DNA of 7,111 nucleotides, from NCBI GenBank assembly GCA_003558575.1, contig PWPY01000325.1, positions 1 through 7,111 of the forward strand. The letters run 5' to 3'. Below are positions 1 to 5,837 of the stretch, piece after piece (positions within the stretch are counted from its first letter, which is position 1; every line of letters begins with the position of its first letter). The stretch is from Desulfonatronovibrio sp. (GTDB lineage Bacteria > Desulfobacterota > Desulfovibrionia > Desulfovibrionales > Desulfonatronovibrionaceae). Below the pieces are notes generated by a model. That model worked only from the letters and a program-made list of their open reading frames with translations. It searched no databases and was not told the origin of the DNA. Made by a program: the position numbers and the translations under genes.

Positions 1-246
1 GAAAATATGCCCAGGCTTACTCCCTTGAGATGTCTTAAGATCATCTGCCTTCTGCGCTTTATTCTTGCTGACAAGGAAATAATTATCTGCGGCGGAAGGG
101 TTCAGAACTTAAGAGAACTTCATCCCTTAGTGTTCATGGCTGGAGCCAGCGGGATCATGACCGGAAACTATCTCACGCGGGAAGGGCGTCTTGTTGATGA
201 AGATCTAAGACTGATTAAAGATTTAGGGCTTGAGCCGGATTTTTAG
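1..246 (+). CDS. bioB: Biotin synthase BioB, C-terminal fragment (5' end outside window)
   Basis: This frame is open from the first base and ends at TAG 244-246, giving the last 81 residues of a protein whose start lies upstream. BioB is a radical-SAM enzyme that inserts sulfur into dethiobiotin, the last step of biotin synthesis in the cytoplasm. The tail matches the end of the BioB TIM barrel: a [13 protein letters not shown] helix, the strand and turn KEIIICGGR, then [15 protein letters not shown] and a closing DLGLEPDF. The radical-SAM CxxxCxxC motif is not in view. Oddly, the strand that in E. coli BioB reads VRLSAGR, with R260 as a ligand of the auxiliary [2Fe-2S] cluster, reads IIICGGR here: Ile stands in the Arg position and a Cys lies two residues on. 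This resembles the BioB form of obligate anaerobes. The gene overlaps the end of the opposing bioC by 24 bases, so there is no room for a terminator between them. The family call is firm; the cluster type is inference. Confidence 0.93.
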   Translation, partial: ENMPRLTPLRCLKIICLLRFILADKEIIICGGRVQNLRELHPLVFMAGASGIMTGNYLTREGRLVDEDLRLIKDLGLEPDF

Positions 247-990
247 TTTCTGACCCCACATATAAAGAACCCTGTATGAAACAGGGATTCCTTTTTCCCC
301 TCCATAAATTTCCTGGTACTTTTTACAGAAATCAGCATATTTTTTTTTGCCAAACCCAGATCCCTTTCTGGTAAAAGTAGCTCCTGTCTTTTTGTGGCTT
401 TTGAGAAAACTTGCTACATCTGGAAAGTAAACAGTATATGTTTCAATGTGCGTTTCAAGGTTCAGCCCAGTTTGACTGAGAGTCTTGATGCACTGATACT
501 CCTCAGGCAGAGGGTATATTGAAGCAAACCCGGTTAAGGAACTTATATGGGACATTTCATCGAAGGTTCCTCTGACAAAAAATGCCAGCGAGAAATATCC
601 TTCATCTTTTAGAAGGCTTATGTTGGCAAGAATGGAATCAGCACCACATGAATACCACTGCATGGCTGAAGAACTTACGAGTAGATCAAAGCTCTGCTCT
701 CTGAATGGTGGATTTTCACCATCTCCCTGAACAGCAAACACTTTATCCTGGGCAGTGAGCTTGAGCATTTCCAGGGAGAGGTCCAGAGTGAAGTAGTGTT
801 TTAATGGAGCTATTTTTTTAAGACAATATTCAGTAAGCAGCCCTCCTCCAGCACCTAATTCCAGAACCAAAGGATAGTTTATTTCAGGGATTCTACCGGC
901 ACAATTTTCAGCAACCCTGGCCTGGATTGTTGCATTGGCCCTGTAGGTAGAGGTTGAATGATCAAAATGTTTACGAATCTGGCTCTGCAT
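223..990 (-). CDS. bioC: Malonyl-[ACP] O-methyltransferase BioC
   Basis: A 255-residue SAM-dependent class I methyltransferase of the usual BioC length. BioC methylates the free carboxyl of malonyl-ACP, so that the fatty-acid synthase can elongate it to pimeloyl-ACP methyl ester. Visible features in order: an N-terminal helix pattern typical of BioC ([12 protein letters not shown], residues 5-16), SAM motif I ELGAGGG (44-50), the acidic end of strand 2 (D70), GDGENPPF (89-96), and [13 protein letters not shown] (101-113) whose S-x-MQW is a BioC hallmark. These are followed by [10 protein letters not shown] (137-146), a GAT segment (203-205) and a C-terminal [10 protein letters not shown] (234-243). 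The ATG at 988-990 lies inside the end of the upstream hydrolase gene (20-base overlap), and the nearest AGGAAG is about 14 bases away. Translation is therefore probably coupled to that gene. The 3' end runs 24 bases into bioB on the other strand. Confidence 0.92.
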   Translation of the reverse strand: MQSQIRKHFDHSTSTYRANATIQARVAENCAGRIPEINYPLVLELGAGGGLLTEYCLKKIAPLKHYFTLDLSLEMLKLTAQDKVFAVQGDGENPPFREQSFDLLVSSSAMQWYSCGADSILANISLLKDEGYFSLAFFVRGTFDEMSHISSLTGFASIYPLPEEYQCIKTLSQTGLNLETHIETYTVYFPDVASFLKSHKKTGATFTRKGSGFGKKKYADFCKKYQEIYGGEKGIPVSYRVLYMWGQKLKIRLKP

Positions 991-1621
991 GATTTATGAT
1001 TTTCAGTACTTCCTGTTCAGGAATAAAATGTGGATGAGGAACAAGGACAAGGGATGCCTGAGGCATGCGCGTCTTTATGGTTTGGGAAGCTTTCATGGGG
1101 ACAATTCTGTCACTATGTCCGTGAACAATTATAGTGGAGATTGACGAGTCCAGTCTGTCTAAGGGTACTCTGGAATCTAAAATAAATTCCAGGCCTCTTT
1201 TTAATCCATCCGTATTTTTGATTTTCATATCAGGTTTATTCTTTATGCCGCAGAGTCTCCAGAACCAGTCAAGAGTTGCTTCTGGGTTCTGGTCTAACCC
1301 AGAGATCATCTTTAAGACATTATTTTTTGGGTTGTAAGCACAGAAATCCAGAAAAGGGGCAATGAGTACAAGTTTTCTTGCTCTGATTCTGTGCAGGTTT
1401 TTCAGGCATAAATGTGCCCCGAGAGACCAGGCTGCAACAATATCCCATGTTTGTTTAATGCTCAGTTCAAGTCCTGAGTTTGTTTCTTCTTCAAAAGGAA
1501 TAATATAGTTAAAACTGCTGGAAATAGTCGGAAAAAAATACCTGTATCCAGCCCATCCTGATATAAACAGGTTCCTGCATGGAAATTTTTGTTGAGCTTG
1601 AGTTAAGTTTTTTCTGTCCAC
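971..1621 (-). CDS. BioG/BioH-type alpha/beta hydrolase, putative pimeloyl-[ACP] methyl ester esterase
   Basis: A 216-residue small alpha/beta hydrolase. Its place directly before bioC suggests that it removes the methyl group from pimeloyl-ACP methyl ester and so ends BioC-initiated elongation. Visible features: an N-terminal LFISGWAGY strand-turn (18-26) with the GW seen in BioG and BioH proteins, the nucleophile elbow AWSLGAH (64-70, Ser66), a strand RKLVLIAPFLDF (82-93), an acid in HGHSDRIVP (167-175, Asp171) and a late histidine in PHPHFIP (195-201, probably His198). A full Ser-Asp-His triad is therefore present. The short length and the compact N terminus look more like BioG than the roughly 255-residue E. 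coli BioH, but I cannot settle the sub-family by eye. The start is GTG at 1619-1621. It is the only usual start codon between the upstream in-frame TGA and the conserved NLFISGW strand, although its ribosome site is weak (AGG about 12 bases upstream). Confidence 0.78.
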   Translation of the reverse strand: MDRKNLTQAQQKFPCRNLFISGWAGYRYFFPTISSSFNYIIPFEEETNSGLELSIKQTWDIVAAWSLGAHLCLKNLHRIRARKLVLIAPFLDFCAYNPKNNVLKMISGLDQNPEATLDWFWRLCGIKNKPDMKIKNTDGLKRGLEFILDSRVPLDRLDSSISTIIVHGHSDRIVPMKASQTIKTRMPQASLVLVPHPHFIPEQEVLKIINHAEPDS

Positions 1622-1733
1622 AAAACGAAAACTACCTGTTCATGTCCTGTCAGGCAAGCTTTTGAGCGGAAGAATCTTTGATTCCATCTCAAGAAATCTG
1701 CTTGTGCAAAAATGCTTTTATATAGACAAAAAA

Positions 1734-1761
1734 AATATAATAAGTTATGTTTAAACTTAAA
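1734..1761 (-). promoter_or_regulatory. Weak candidate promoter for the hydrolase-bioC unit
   Basis: Read on the minus strand, TTTAAG (1761-1756) is followed after 16 bases by TATATT (1739-1734). This would start transcription about 105 bases upstream of the GTG at 1621. The match to the sigma-70 consensus is modest, and the AT-rich surroundings make chance matches likely. Other hexamer pairs in the same block are possible. Confidence 0.25.
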
Positions 1762-1775
1762 AAAAATGTTGTTTT

Positions 1776-1791
1776 TAGTAACTATTTACTA
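1776..1791. repeat. Inverted repeat TAGTAA-N4-TTACTA
   Basis: A perfect 6-base inverted repeat with a 4-base spacer (CTAT) lies upstream of both divergent transcription units. It has the dimensions of a dimeric repressor site. An 8-base palindrome GTTTAAAC lies nearby at 1749-1756. No known regulator is recognised. The symmetry is seen directly; an operator role is inference. Confidence 0.35.
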
Positions 1792-1822
1792 TGGGTTAAT
1801 GTCTAACTGGGACTCAAGCTTC

Positions 1823-1857
1823 TTTTGTTAGTCAGCTAACTGTTGCGGTTTTGTTAG
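1823..1857. repeat. Direct repeat TTTTGTTAG x2 with an embedded GTTAG/CTAAC inverted repeat
   Basis: TTTTGTTAG occurs at 1823-1831 and again at 1849-1857, 26 bases apart. The first copy forms a perfect inverted repeat GTTAG-TCAG-CTAAC (1827-1840). A further CTAAC lies at 1803-1807, inside a CTAACTG heptamer that recurs at 1836-1842. Four copies of one pentamer in alternating orientation within 55 bases suggest a protein-binding array, perhaps a biotin or chemotaxis operator. It does not fit the usual BirA box. Confidence 0.4.
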
Positions 1858-1913
1858 GCATACTGTTTAATTTTTACTCAAGCCAGAGTTGTAGGAACGA
1901 TGTCTAATAGCTC

Positions 1914-1940
1914 TAAGAATAATTAATTTTTGGCCGATAA
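1914..1940 (+). promoter_or_regulatory. Sigma-28 (FliA)-type promoter for the chemoreceptor gene
   Basis: TAAG at 1914-1917, a spacer of exactly 15 bases, and GCCGATAA at 1933-1940 match the flagellar sigma factor consensus TAAA-N15-GCCGATAA at 11 of 12 defined positions. It points toward the chemoreceptor gene and predicts a start of transcription near 1947, giving a leader of about 115 bases. Sigma-28 commonly drives chemoreceptor genes in flagellated bacteria, so the context fits well. Confidence 0.75.
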
Positions 1941-1976
1941 TATTTTTATGATTTTCAGTGATGACTGGTAAATAGT

Positions 1977-1992
1977 TGCTTTTTCGAAAGCA
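1977..1992 (+). other. TTCG-tetraloop hairpin in the chemoreceptor leader
   Basis: TGCTTT-TTCG-AAAGCA forms a perfect 6-base-pair stem closed by a UUCG loop. It lies about 30 bases after the predicted transcription start and 70 bases before the ATG. No run of T follows directly, so it is not a terminator. It may stabilise the mRNA 5' end or be chance. Confidence 0.35.
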
Positions 1993-2062
1993 CTTGTGTT
2001 GGATGTATAAGATTTTTTTGTATCAATTGTATTAATGCTATTTTATCTTTCAGGAGGTTGGC

Positions 2063-4219
2063 ATGCGTTTTAAGGTCAGGGGGAAAGTTTTTATCCCCAT
2101 GGTAATTGCTTTGTTGGCTCTTATTCTGGTCATTTTTTGGGTTCTCAATCACCAGTTGACCAGGGTCAGCAATGAATTCATAACCGAAATAGGTCAGAGT
2201 AAGATGGAAGAGATCAGCTCTTCCATGGAATTGTCATTTCGGGAGGCAGAATCAGTTTCTGCCCTTTTTGCCAGGCTTCCTGAAGTAAGCGAAGCTTACA
2301 GGGTTGCACTTTCTGGAAATATTGATGATCCAGCTTCTGCGGAATCCCAGGATGCCAGGGAAATGCTGCGCTATGTTCTGCGAGATATGTTAGACAGTTT
2401 TGAAGCCATCAGGGGCGAGCCTTTGATGATTCATTTTCATCTTCCCAATGGCAGAAGCTTAGTCAGGTTATGGAGGGAGAAAAATTTTATTCGTGATGGT
2501 CAGTGGATAGATGAGTCCGATGATATATCTGAGTTCAGGCAGACAGTAATGCATGTCAACCGTACAGGAAATGCAGCTCAGGGACTTGAGATTGGCCGTG
2601 GCGGCTTTACTGTGCGTAATGTTTTGCCAGTTACTTCGCCCAGAGGTGAACAGCTTGGTTCCGTTGAAATGCTCATTGAGTTTGAACCTATTGTTGAAGC
2701 TGCTGCCGCTGGTGAAGGCCAGGATCTTCTATTATATATGAATCATGACCTTTTGGATATTGCCCAGAGACTTCAGGATGAATCCCGTCATCCCATTATT
2801 GATAATCGTTTTGTGAAAGTTTCAGGGACAGATGATCCAAGGGTTAACAATCTAATTACAAGGAATCTTTTGGAACAGGGGGCTCAGGAGCTGACAGTGG
2901 AAACAGCAGGAAATTATTCACTCGCTGTTTTTCCCATTGAAGATTTTACCGGTAATCAAGTGGGTGTAATGGCTTACGTGCTGGATACCTCTACCGAGCA
3001 GGCCCTTATCCGCAACCTTACCCTTACCCTTCTATCCATTATGGCAGTTCTTCTGGTATTGTTGATGGTAATAGGTCAGCTTTCCATCAGATACGCAGTA
3101 ATGAATCCATTAAATAAAATACTGGGTTTTGCCGGCAGAGTTGCCAAAGGTGACCTGGAGCAGAAGCTTGAAATCTCCACTAAGGATGAAATGCAGGATC
3201 TCGGTGGCAGTCTGCAGAAAATGGTTGATAATCTGAAGGTAAAAATTGCTGAGGCAGAACACAAGACTGAAGAAGCCAGGAAAGAGACTGAAAAGGCTGA
3301 GGAGTTCAGGTTAAAAGCTGAAGAGGCAATGAAGCAGGCTGAACAGGCCAAAAAGCAGGGGATGATTGATGCTGCTGACAAGATCAATGATATAATTGAA
3401 AGCATTTCTTCAGCATCAGAAGAGTTGTCAGCTCAGGTTGAACAGGCAAGCCGGGGTTCTGAAGATCAACAGCAGCGGACTCAGGAAACAGCAACTGCCA
3501 TGGAGGAAATGAATGCCACAGTCTTAGAGGTGGCCAAAAATGCTTCCCAGGCAGCTGAGTATTCTGAAGAGGCTCAGAACAATGCTTTGCAGGGTTCAAA
3601 GACAGTTCAGGAAGCCATTAAAGCTATAATGCAGGTCCAAAGGGCAGCTGAAGAGCTTAAGTCTAAGATTTCCGGTCTGGGACAGAGGGCAGAAGGAATT
3701 GGTCGTATTATGACCGTGATTGAGGATATAGCTGATCAGACCAATCTCTTAGCTTTGAATGCGGCCATTGAGGCGGCCAGGGCTGGTGAGGCTGGCAGGG
3801 GATTTGCCGTAGTTGCAGATGAAGTCAGAAAGCTGGCTGAAAAAACAATGAACGCCACAAAGGAAGTTGGCGATTCCATTCAGGCTATCCAGGAAGATGT
3901 CAAAGTTAACGCCAAAAGCGTGGATAAAACAGTGGATTCAGTAAAAACAGCTACTGATTTGTCCAGCCGTTCTGGCAAGCAGTTGGAAGAGATTGTGACC
4001 CTTGCTGAAAGATCATCTGATCAGGTCAGGGCAATTGCTACTGCTTCAGAAGAGCAGTCTTCAGCCAGTGAGGAAATTAACCGTTCAGTTGATGATATTA
4101 ACAGAGTTGCAGGAGAAACTGCAGATGTAATGGGTCAATCTGCCCAGGCCATCAGTGAGTTGGCCAAACAGGCCAGTGAACTGCAGGCTCTTGTTCAGGA
4201 GATGAAGAACCAGGCATAG
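2063..4219 (+). CDS. Methyl-accepting chemotaxis protein with periplasmic double-cache sensor
   Basis: A 718-residue transmembrane chemoreceptor that would sense a small molecule in the periplasm and control CheA through CheW. Layout: a short basic N terminus and first membrane helix (about 10-29), a periplasmic domain (about 30-316), a second membrane helix (about 319-340) and HAMP (about 342-395). A Glu/Lys/Ala-rich coiled coil follows (395-437), then the cytoplasmic signalling domain (about 438-718). The sensor carries [16 protein letters not shown] (123-138) and [15 protein letters not shown] (176-190), which I recognise as typical of dCache_3-type (PF14827-like) domains of Desulfobacterota chemoreceptors. 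The hairpin tip is intact around [20 protein letters not shown] (554-573). About 20 heptads lie on each side, suggesting the 40H class (estimate). There is no C-terminal CheR/CheB pentapeptide; the protein ends MKNQA. Translation starts at an ATG 5 bases after AGGAGG (2052-2057). The ligand cannot be deduced. Confidence 0.95.
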   Translation: MRFKVRGKVFIPMVIALLALILVIFWVLNHQLTRVSNEFITEIGQSKMEEISSSMELSFREAESVSALFARLPEVSEAYRVALSGNIDDPASAESQDAREMLRYVLRDMLDSFEAIRGEPLMIHFHLPNGRSLVRLWREKNFIRDGQWIDESDDISEFRQTVMHVNRTGNAAQGLEIGRGGFTVRNVLPVTSPRGEQLGSVEMLIEFEPIVEAAAAGEGQDLLLYMNHDLLDIAQRLQDESRHPIIDNRFVKVSGTDDPRVNNLITRNLLEQGAQELTVETAGNYSLAVFPIEDFTGNQVGVMAYVLDTSTEQALIRNLTLTLLSIMAVLLVLLMVIGQLSIRYAVMNPLNKILGFAGRVAKGDLEQKLEISTKDEMQDLGGSLQKMVDNLKVKIAEAEHKTEEARKETEKAEEFRLKAEEAMKQAEQAKKQGMIDAADKINDIIESISSASEELSAQVEQASRGSEDQQQRTQETATAMEEMNATVLEVAKNASQAAEYSEEAQNNALQGSKTVQEAIKAIMQVQRAAEELKSKISGLGQRAEGIGRIMTVIEDIADQTNLLALNAAIEAARAGEAGRGFAVVADEVRKLAEKTMNATKEVGDSIQAIQEDVKVNAKSVDKTVDSVKTATDLSSRSGKQLEEIVTLAERSSDQVRAIATASEEQSSASEEINRSVDDINRVAGETADVMGQSAQAISELAKQASELQALVQEMKNQA

Positions 4220-4240
4220 CAGGCAGTTGAAATATGCCTG
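4211..4240. repeat. Inverted repeat spanning the chemoreceptor stop codon
   Basis: CAGGCATA (4211-4218) and TATGCCTG (4233-4240) are perfect 8-base complements with a 14-base loop. The left arm covers most of the TAG stop at 4217-4219. The terminator stem starts two bases after the right arm, so the mRNA end would carry two hairpins in series. A role in 3'-end protection is a guess. Confidence 0.4.
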
Positions 4241-4242
4241 AA

Positions 4243-4278
4243 CAAAAAGCCCGTATGTTTTTCCATGCGGGCTTTTTG
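4243..4278. terminator. Intrinsic terminator after the chemoreceptor gene
   Basis: CAAAAAGCCCGTATG (4243-4257) pairs with CATGCGGGCTTTTTG (4264-4278) over 15 positions with a single G-U pair and a 6-base loop. The A-run at the left foot and the T-run at the right foot make it usable in both directions. It lies 23 bases after the stop codon and would separate the chemoreceptor from queA. Confidence 0.9.
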
Positions 4279-4298
4279 TGTTTTAGCTCGAAATTCAT

Positions 4299-4334
4299 AA
4301 GCGTCGCAACCGGGCGAGCCCGGGTGGAACGCTT
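4299..4334. repeat. GC-rich nested palindrome upstream of queA (REP-like candidate)
   Basis: AAGCGT (4299-4304) and ACGCTT (4329-4334) form an outer 6-base stem, and CCGGGC (4310-4315) and GCCCGG (4318-4323) form an inner one. They are separated by unpaired 5-base stretches, CGCAA and GTGGA. The block is far richer in GC than the AT-rich flanks and does not end in a T-run. It resembles dispersed intergenic palindromes, but only one copy is in this window. A structured RNA is the alternative. Confidence 0.4.
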
Positions 4335-4404
4335 CTAACTTAAAACTTTCAACTCTAATAAACTTTATGGATTTTTTTCAGGCAATATCATAAACATACC
4401 TGCT

Positions 4405-5487
4405 ATGCCCGAATTTGCAGATTATAATCTCAGCAGTTATGAATTTGAGCTTGAACAGGAACTCATAGCCCAGCACCCCAGCCAGAAAAGGGAAGACTCC
4501 AAACTTCTGGTTCTAAATAAAAAGACAGGATCTACAGAGAGCAGCAGATTCGAACTGATCGGTCAGTACTTATCTTCTGGTTCTTTGCTGGTAGTCAATA
4601 ATACCAGAGTTCTCCCTGCCAGGCTTACAGGTTCTAAAAAAACCGGAGGAAAGGTTGAGTTTTTGCTTTTAACCCCTCTACCGTTGATTGAACCTGAGGT
4701 TTATGGCTCTTTGAAAAAAGCAGATATTGAGTGTCTCATCAAATCTTCCAAAAGACCCAAGCCAGGAGATGAACTGTTTTTTCCCGGGAACGTGAGTTTT
4801 AAAGTTCTGGAAAACGCACCTATGGGCAGAACTAAGGGAGAGCTACTCTGGACAGGAGATCTGGCAAAGTATTTTATCGATCATGGCCGGGTTCCTCTTC
4901 CACCCTATATTCAACGGGAAGACAATAAATCTGATCAGGAAAGATATCAGACAGTTTATTCTTCAGAAGAAAAGGCTGGTTCTGTGGCCGCACCCACAGC
5001 CGGGCTTCACTTCACTCCAGAGCTTAAGGAAAATTTAAGTAAACTGGGGATTGGCTGGGCTGAAGTTACCCTTTATGTTGGTTATGGTACTTTCAGTCCG
5101 GTCAGGGTCAGGGATATCAGAGAACATAAGATGCATCCTGAATATATTGAAGTAAAGCAGGATGCTGCAAGTAAAATCAGGCAGGCCAGGGATGCAGGTC
5201 ATAAAATTGTCGCTGTAGGTACAACAACCGTTAGAACTCTGGAGAGCGTTATCAGCTTGCAGGGCAGAATGGACAGTTACAGCGGCTGGACGGATCTGTT
5301 TGTTTATCCTGGGTATAAATTTAAAATTGTTGATCAATTAATCACAAACTTTCACCTTCCCGGTTCATCGCTTATTATGATGGTCTCAGCTCTTGCCGGG
5401 AGGGAAAACATTCTCAAGGCTTACCAGATGGCAAGAAACGAGAAGTTTCGTTTTTTTTCATATGGTGATGCCATGTTAATCAGGTAG
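4405..5487 (+). CDS. queA: S-adenosylmethionine:tRNA ribosyltransferase-isomerase QueA
   Basis: A 360-residue cytoplasmic enzyme that transfers and isomerises the ribosyl part of S-adenosylmethionine onto the 7-aminomethyl-7-deazaguanine base at the wobble position of tRNAs with GUN anticodons. This makes epoxyqueuosine on the way to queuosine. Length and order of motifs are standard: YEFELEQELIAQHP (12-25), LLVVNNTRVLPARL (61-74), GRVPLPPYIQR (161-171), AAPTAGLHFTPEL (195-207), LYVGYGTFSPVRVRDIREH (223-241), VGTTTVRTLES (271-281), and TDLFVYPGYKFK (296-307) followed by LITNFHLPGSSLIMMVSALAG (312-332) and FSYGDAMLI at the end. The ATG at 4405 puts the family's SxYxFELP-like start at the right distance, but its ribosome site is poor. 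The gene stands alone between two terminators, with no other queuosine gene in view. Confidence 0.97.
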   Translation: MPEFADYNLSSYEFELEQELIAQHPSQKREDSKLLVLNKKTGSTESSRFELIGQYLSSGSLLVVNNTRVLPARLTGSKKTGGKVEFLLLTPLPLIEPEVYGSLKKADIECLIKSSKRPKPGDELFFPGNVSFKVLENAPMGRTKGELLWTGDLAKYFIDHGRVPLPPYIQREDNKSDQERYQTVYSSEEKAGSVAAPTAGLHFTPELKENLSKLGIGWAEVTLYVGYGTFSPVRVRDIREHKMHPEYIEVKQDAASKIRQARDAGHKIVAVGTTTVRTLESVISLQGRMDSYSGWTDLFVYPGYKFKIVDQLITNFHLPGSSLIMMVSALAGRENILKAYQMARNEKFRFFSYGDAMLIR

Positions 5488-5494
5488 GAACAAA

Positions 5495-5552
5495 ACAGCG
5501 GCTGGCCTGTGGTCTAATAAGCACTTTCTTAAGGTCAGGCTGTATTTTATTT
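5495..5552 (+). terminator. Probable intrinsic terminator after queA
   Basis: ACAGC (5495-5499) and CTGGCCT (5502-5508), with a 2-base GG bulge between them, pair with AGGTCAG (5532-5538) and GCTGT (5539-5543). This gives a 12-pair stem with one G-U pair and a 23-base loop, followed by ATTTTATTT (5544-5552). The long loop and interrupted T-run make it weaker than the terminator at 4243-4278. It sits 8 bases after the queA stop, where one would be expected. Confidence 0.5.
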
Positions 5553-5579
5553 GACCAATAAAACATCGAGGTATTATCA

Positions 5580-5837
5580 ATGTCGCGAGTAGTATTTCGG
5601 GAGGAGAGATGCAAGGGATGTCTTCTCTGTACTCTGGTCTGCCCCACTGAAATTCTTGTTCAGTCGGATAGATTCAATAAGCAGGGATATAAAGTCGTTT
5701 GTGTCAAAAATGATGATATGGAAGGTTGTAAAGGATGCGCGTTTTGCGCTGAAATTTGTCCGGATGAGGCAGTAATTGTTTACCGGACCAAAAAAAAGTC
5801 TCAGGAAGATGAAGTACTGGAGGATGCCAATGGCTAG
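5580..5837 (+). CDS. Ferredoxin-type 2x[4Fe-4S] subunit (delta) of a 2-oxoacid:ferredoxin oxidoreductase
   Basis: An 85-residue iron-sulfur protein that would pass electrons from the oxidoreductase core to external ferredoxin in the cytoplasm. It has two complete CxxCxxCxxxCP motifs: C11-C14-C17-C21 followed by Pro22, and C50-C53-C56-C60 followed by Pro61. These bind two [4Fe-4S] clusters, and a charged tail (KKKSQEDEVLED) closes the protein. The ATG at 5580 follows GAGGT (5568-5572) by 7 bases. It is the first gene of the operon, and its stop overlaps the alpha-subunit start (ATGGCTAG, 5830-5837). Subunits of this kind are called VorD, KorD or OorD depending on the complex. The substrate is not shown by this subunit, so no symbol is given. 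Confidence 0.9.
   Translation: MSRVVFREERCKGCLLCTLVCPTEILVQSDRFNKQGYKVVCVKNDDMEGCKGCAFCAEICPDEAVIVYRTKKKSQEDEVLEDANG
5819..5823 (+). promoter_or_regulatory. Ribosome binding site that fixes the alpha-subunit start
   Basis: GGAGG lies inside the end of the ferredoxin-like gene, 6 bases before the ATG at 5830. The same frame is open from an earlier ATG at 5776, but that one lacks such a site and would add 18 residues outside the family's usual start. The 5830 start is therefore preferred. Confidence 0.85.

Larger units (their letters stand above)
1622..2062. other. Divergent intergenic region between the biotin unit and the chemoreceptor gene
   Basis: These 441 AT-rich bases separate the minus-strand biotin genes from the plus-strand chemoreceptor gene and contain no credible coding frame. 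From left to right they hold an AT-rich block (about 1714-1770) with a weak promoter candidate for the biotin genes, a run of small palindromes and repeats (1749-1857), a sigma-28-type promoter facing right (1914-1940), a TTCG-loop hairpin (1977-1992) and a strong ribosome site (2052-2057). Nothing recognisable as a small RNA gene was seen. Confidence 0.75.

Noticed and set aside
1760..1860. BirA operator (TTGTAAACC-N14/15-GGTTTACAA type) upstream of the biotin genes
   Set aside because: Half-site-like pieces such as TAGTAAC and GGGTTAATG are present, but bases and spacing do not match the two-half consensus, so I report only generic repeats.
3076..3405. 109-codon Ser/Ala-rich open frame on the minus strand inside the chemoreceptor gene
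   Set aside because: Its composition is what the reverse strand of the Glu/Lys/Ala-rich coiled coil must give, and the + strand protein is intact and conserved here.
4280..4404. preQ1 riboswitch in front of queA
   Set aside because: The spacer has a GC-rich palindrome but not the short C-rich loop hairpin plus A-rich tail of preQ1-I, and no extended preQ1-II layout was seen. Riboswitches of this type also usually control preQ1 synthesis or uptake genes.
5551..5577. Sigma-70 promoter TTGACC-N15-TATTAT before the ferredoxin-like gene
   Set aside because: The spacer is short and transcription would start at or inside the start codon at 5580, which conflicts with the ribosome site at 5568-5572. 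The true promoter is not clear.
5776..5829. Longer alpha subunit starting at ATG 5776
   Set aside because: It would overlap the ferredoxin-like gene by 62 bases and add a basic 18-residue extension unlike the family. ATG 5830 has GGAGG at 6 bases and begins with the conserved MARIFIKGN.
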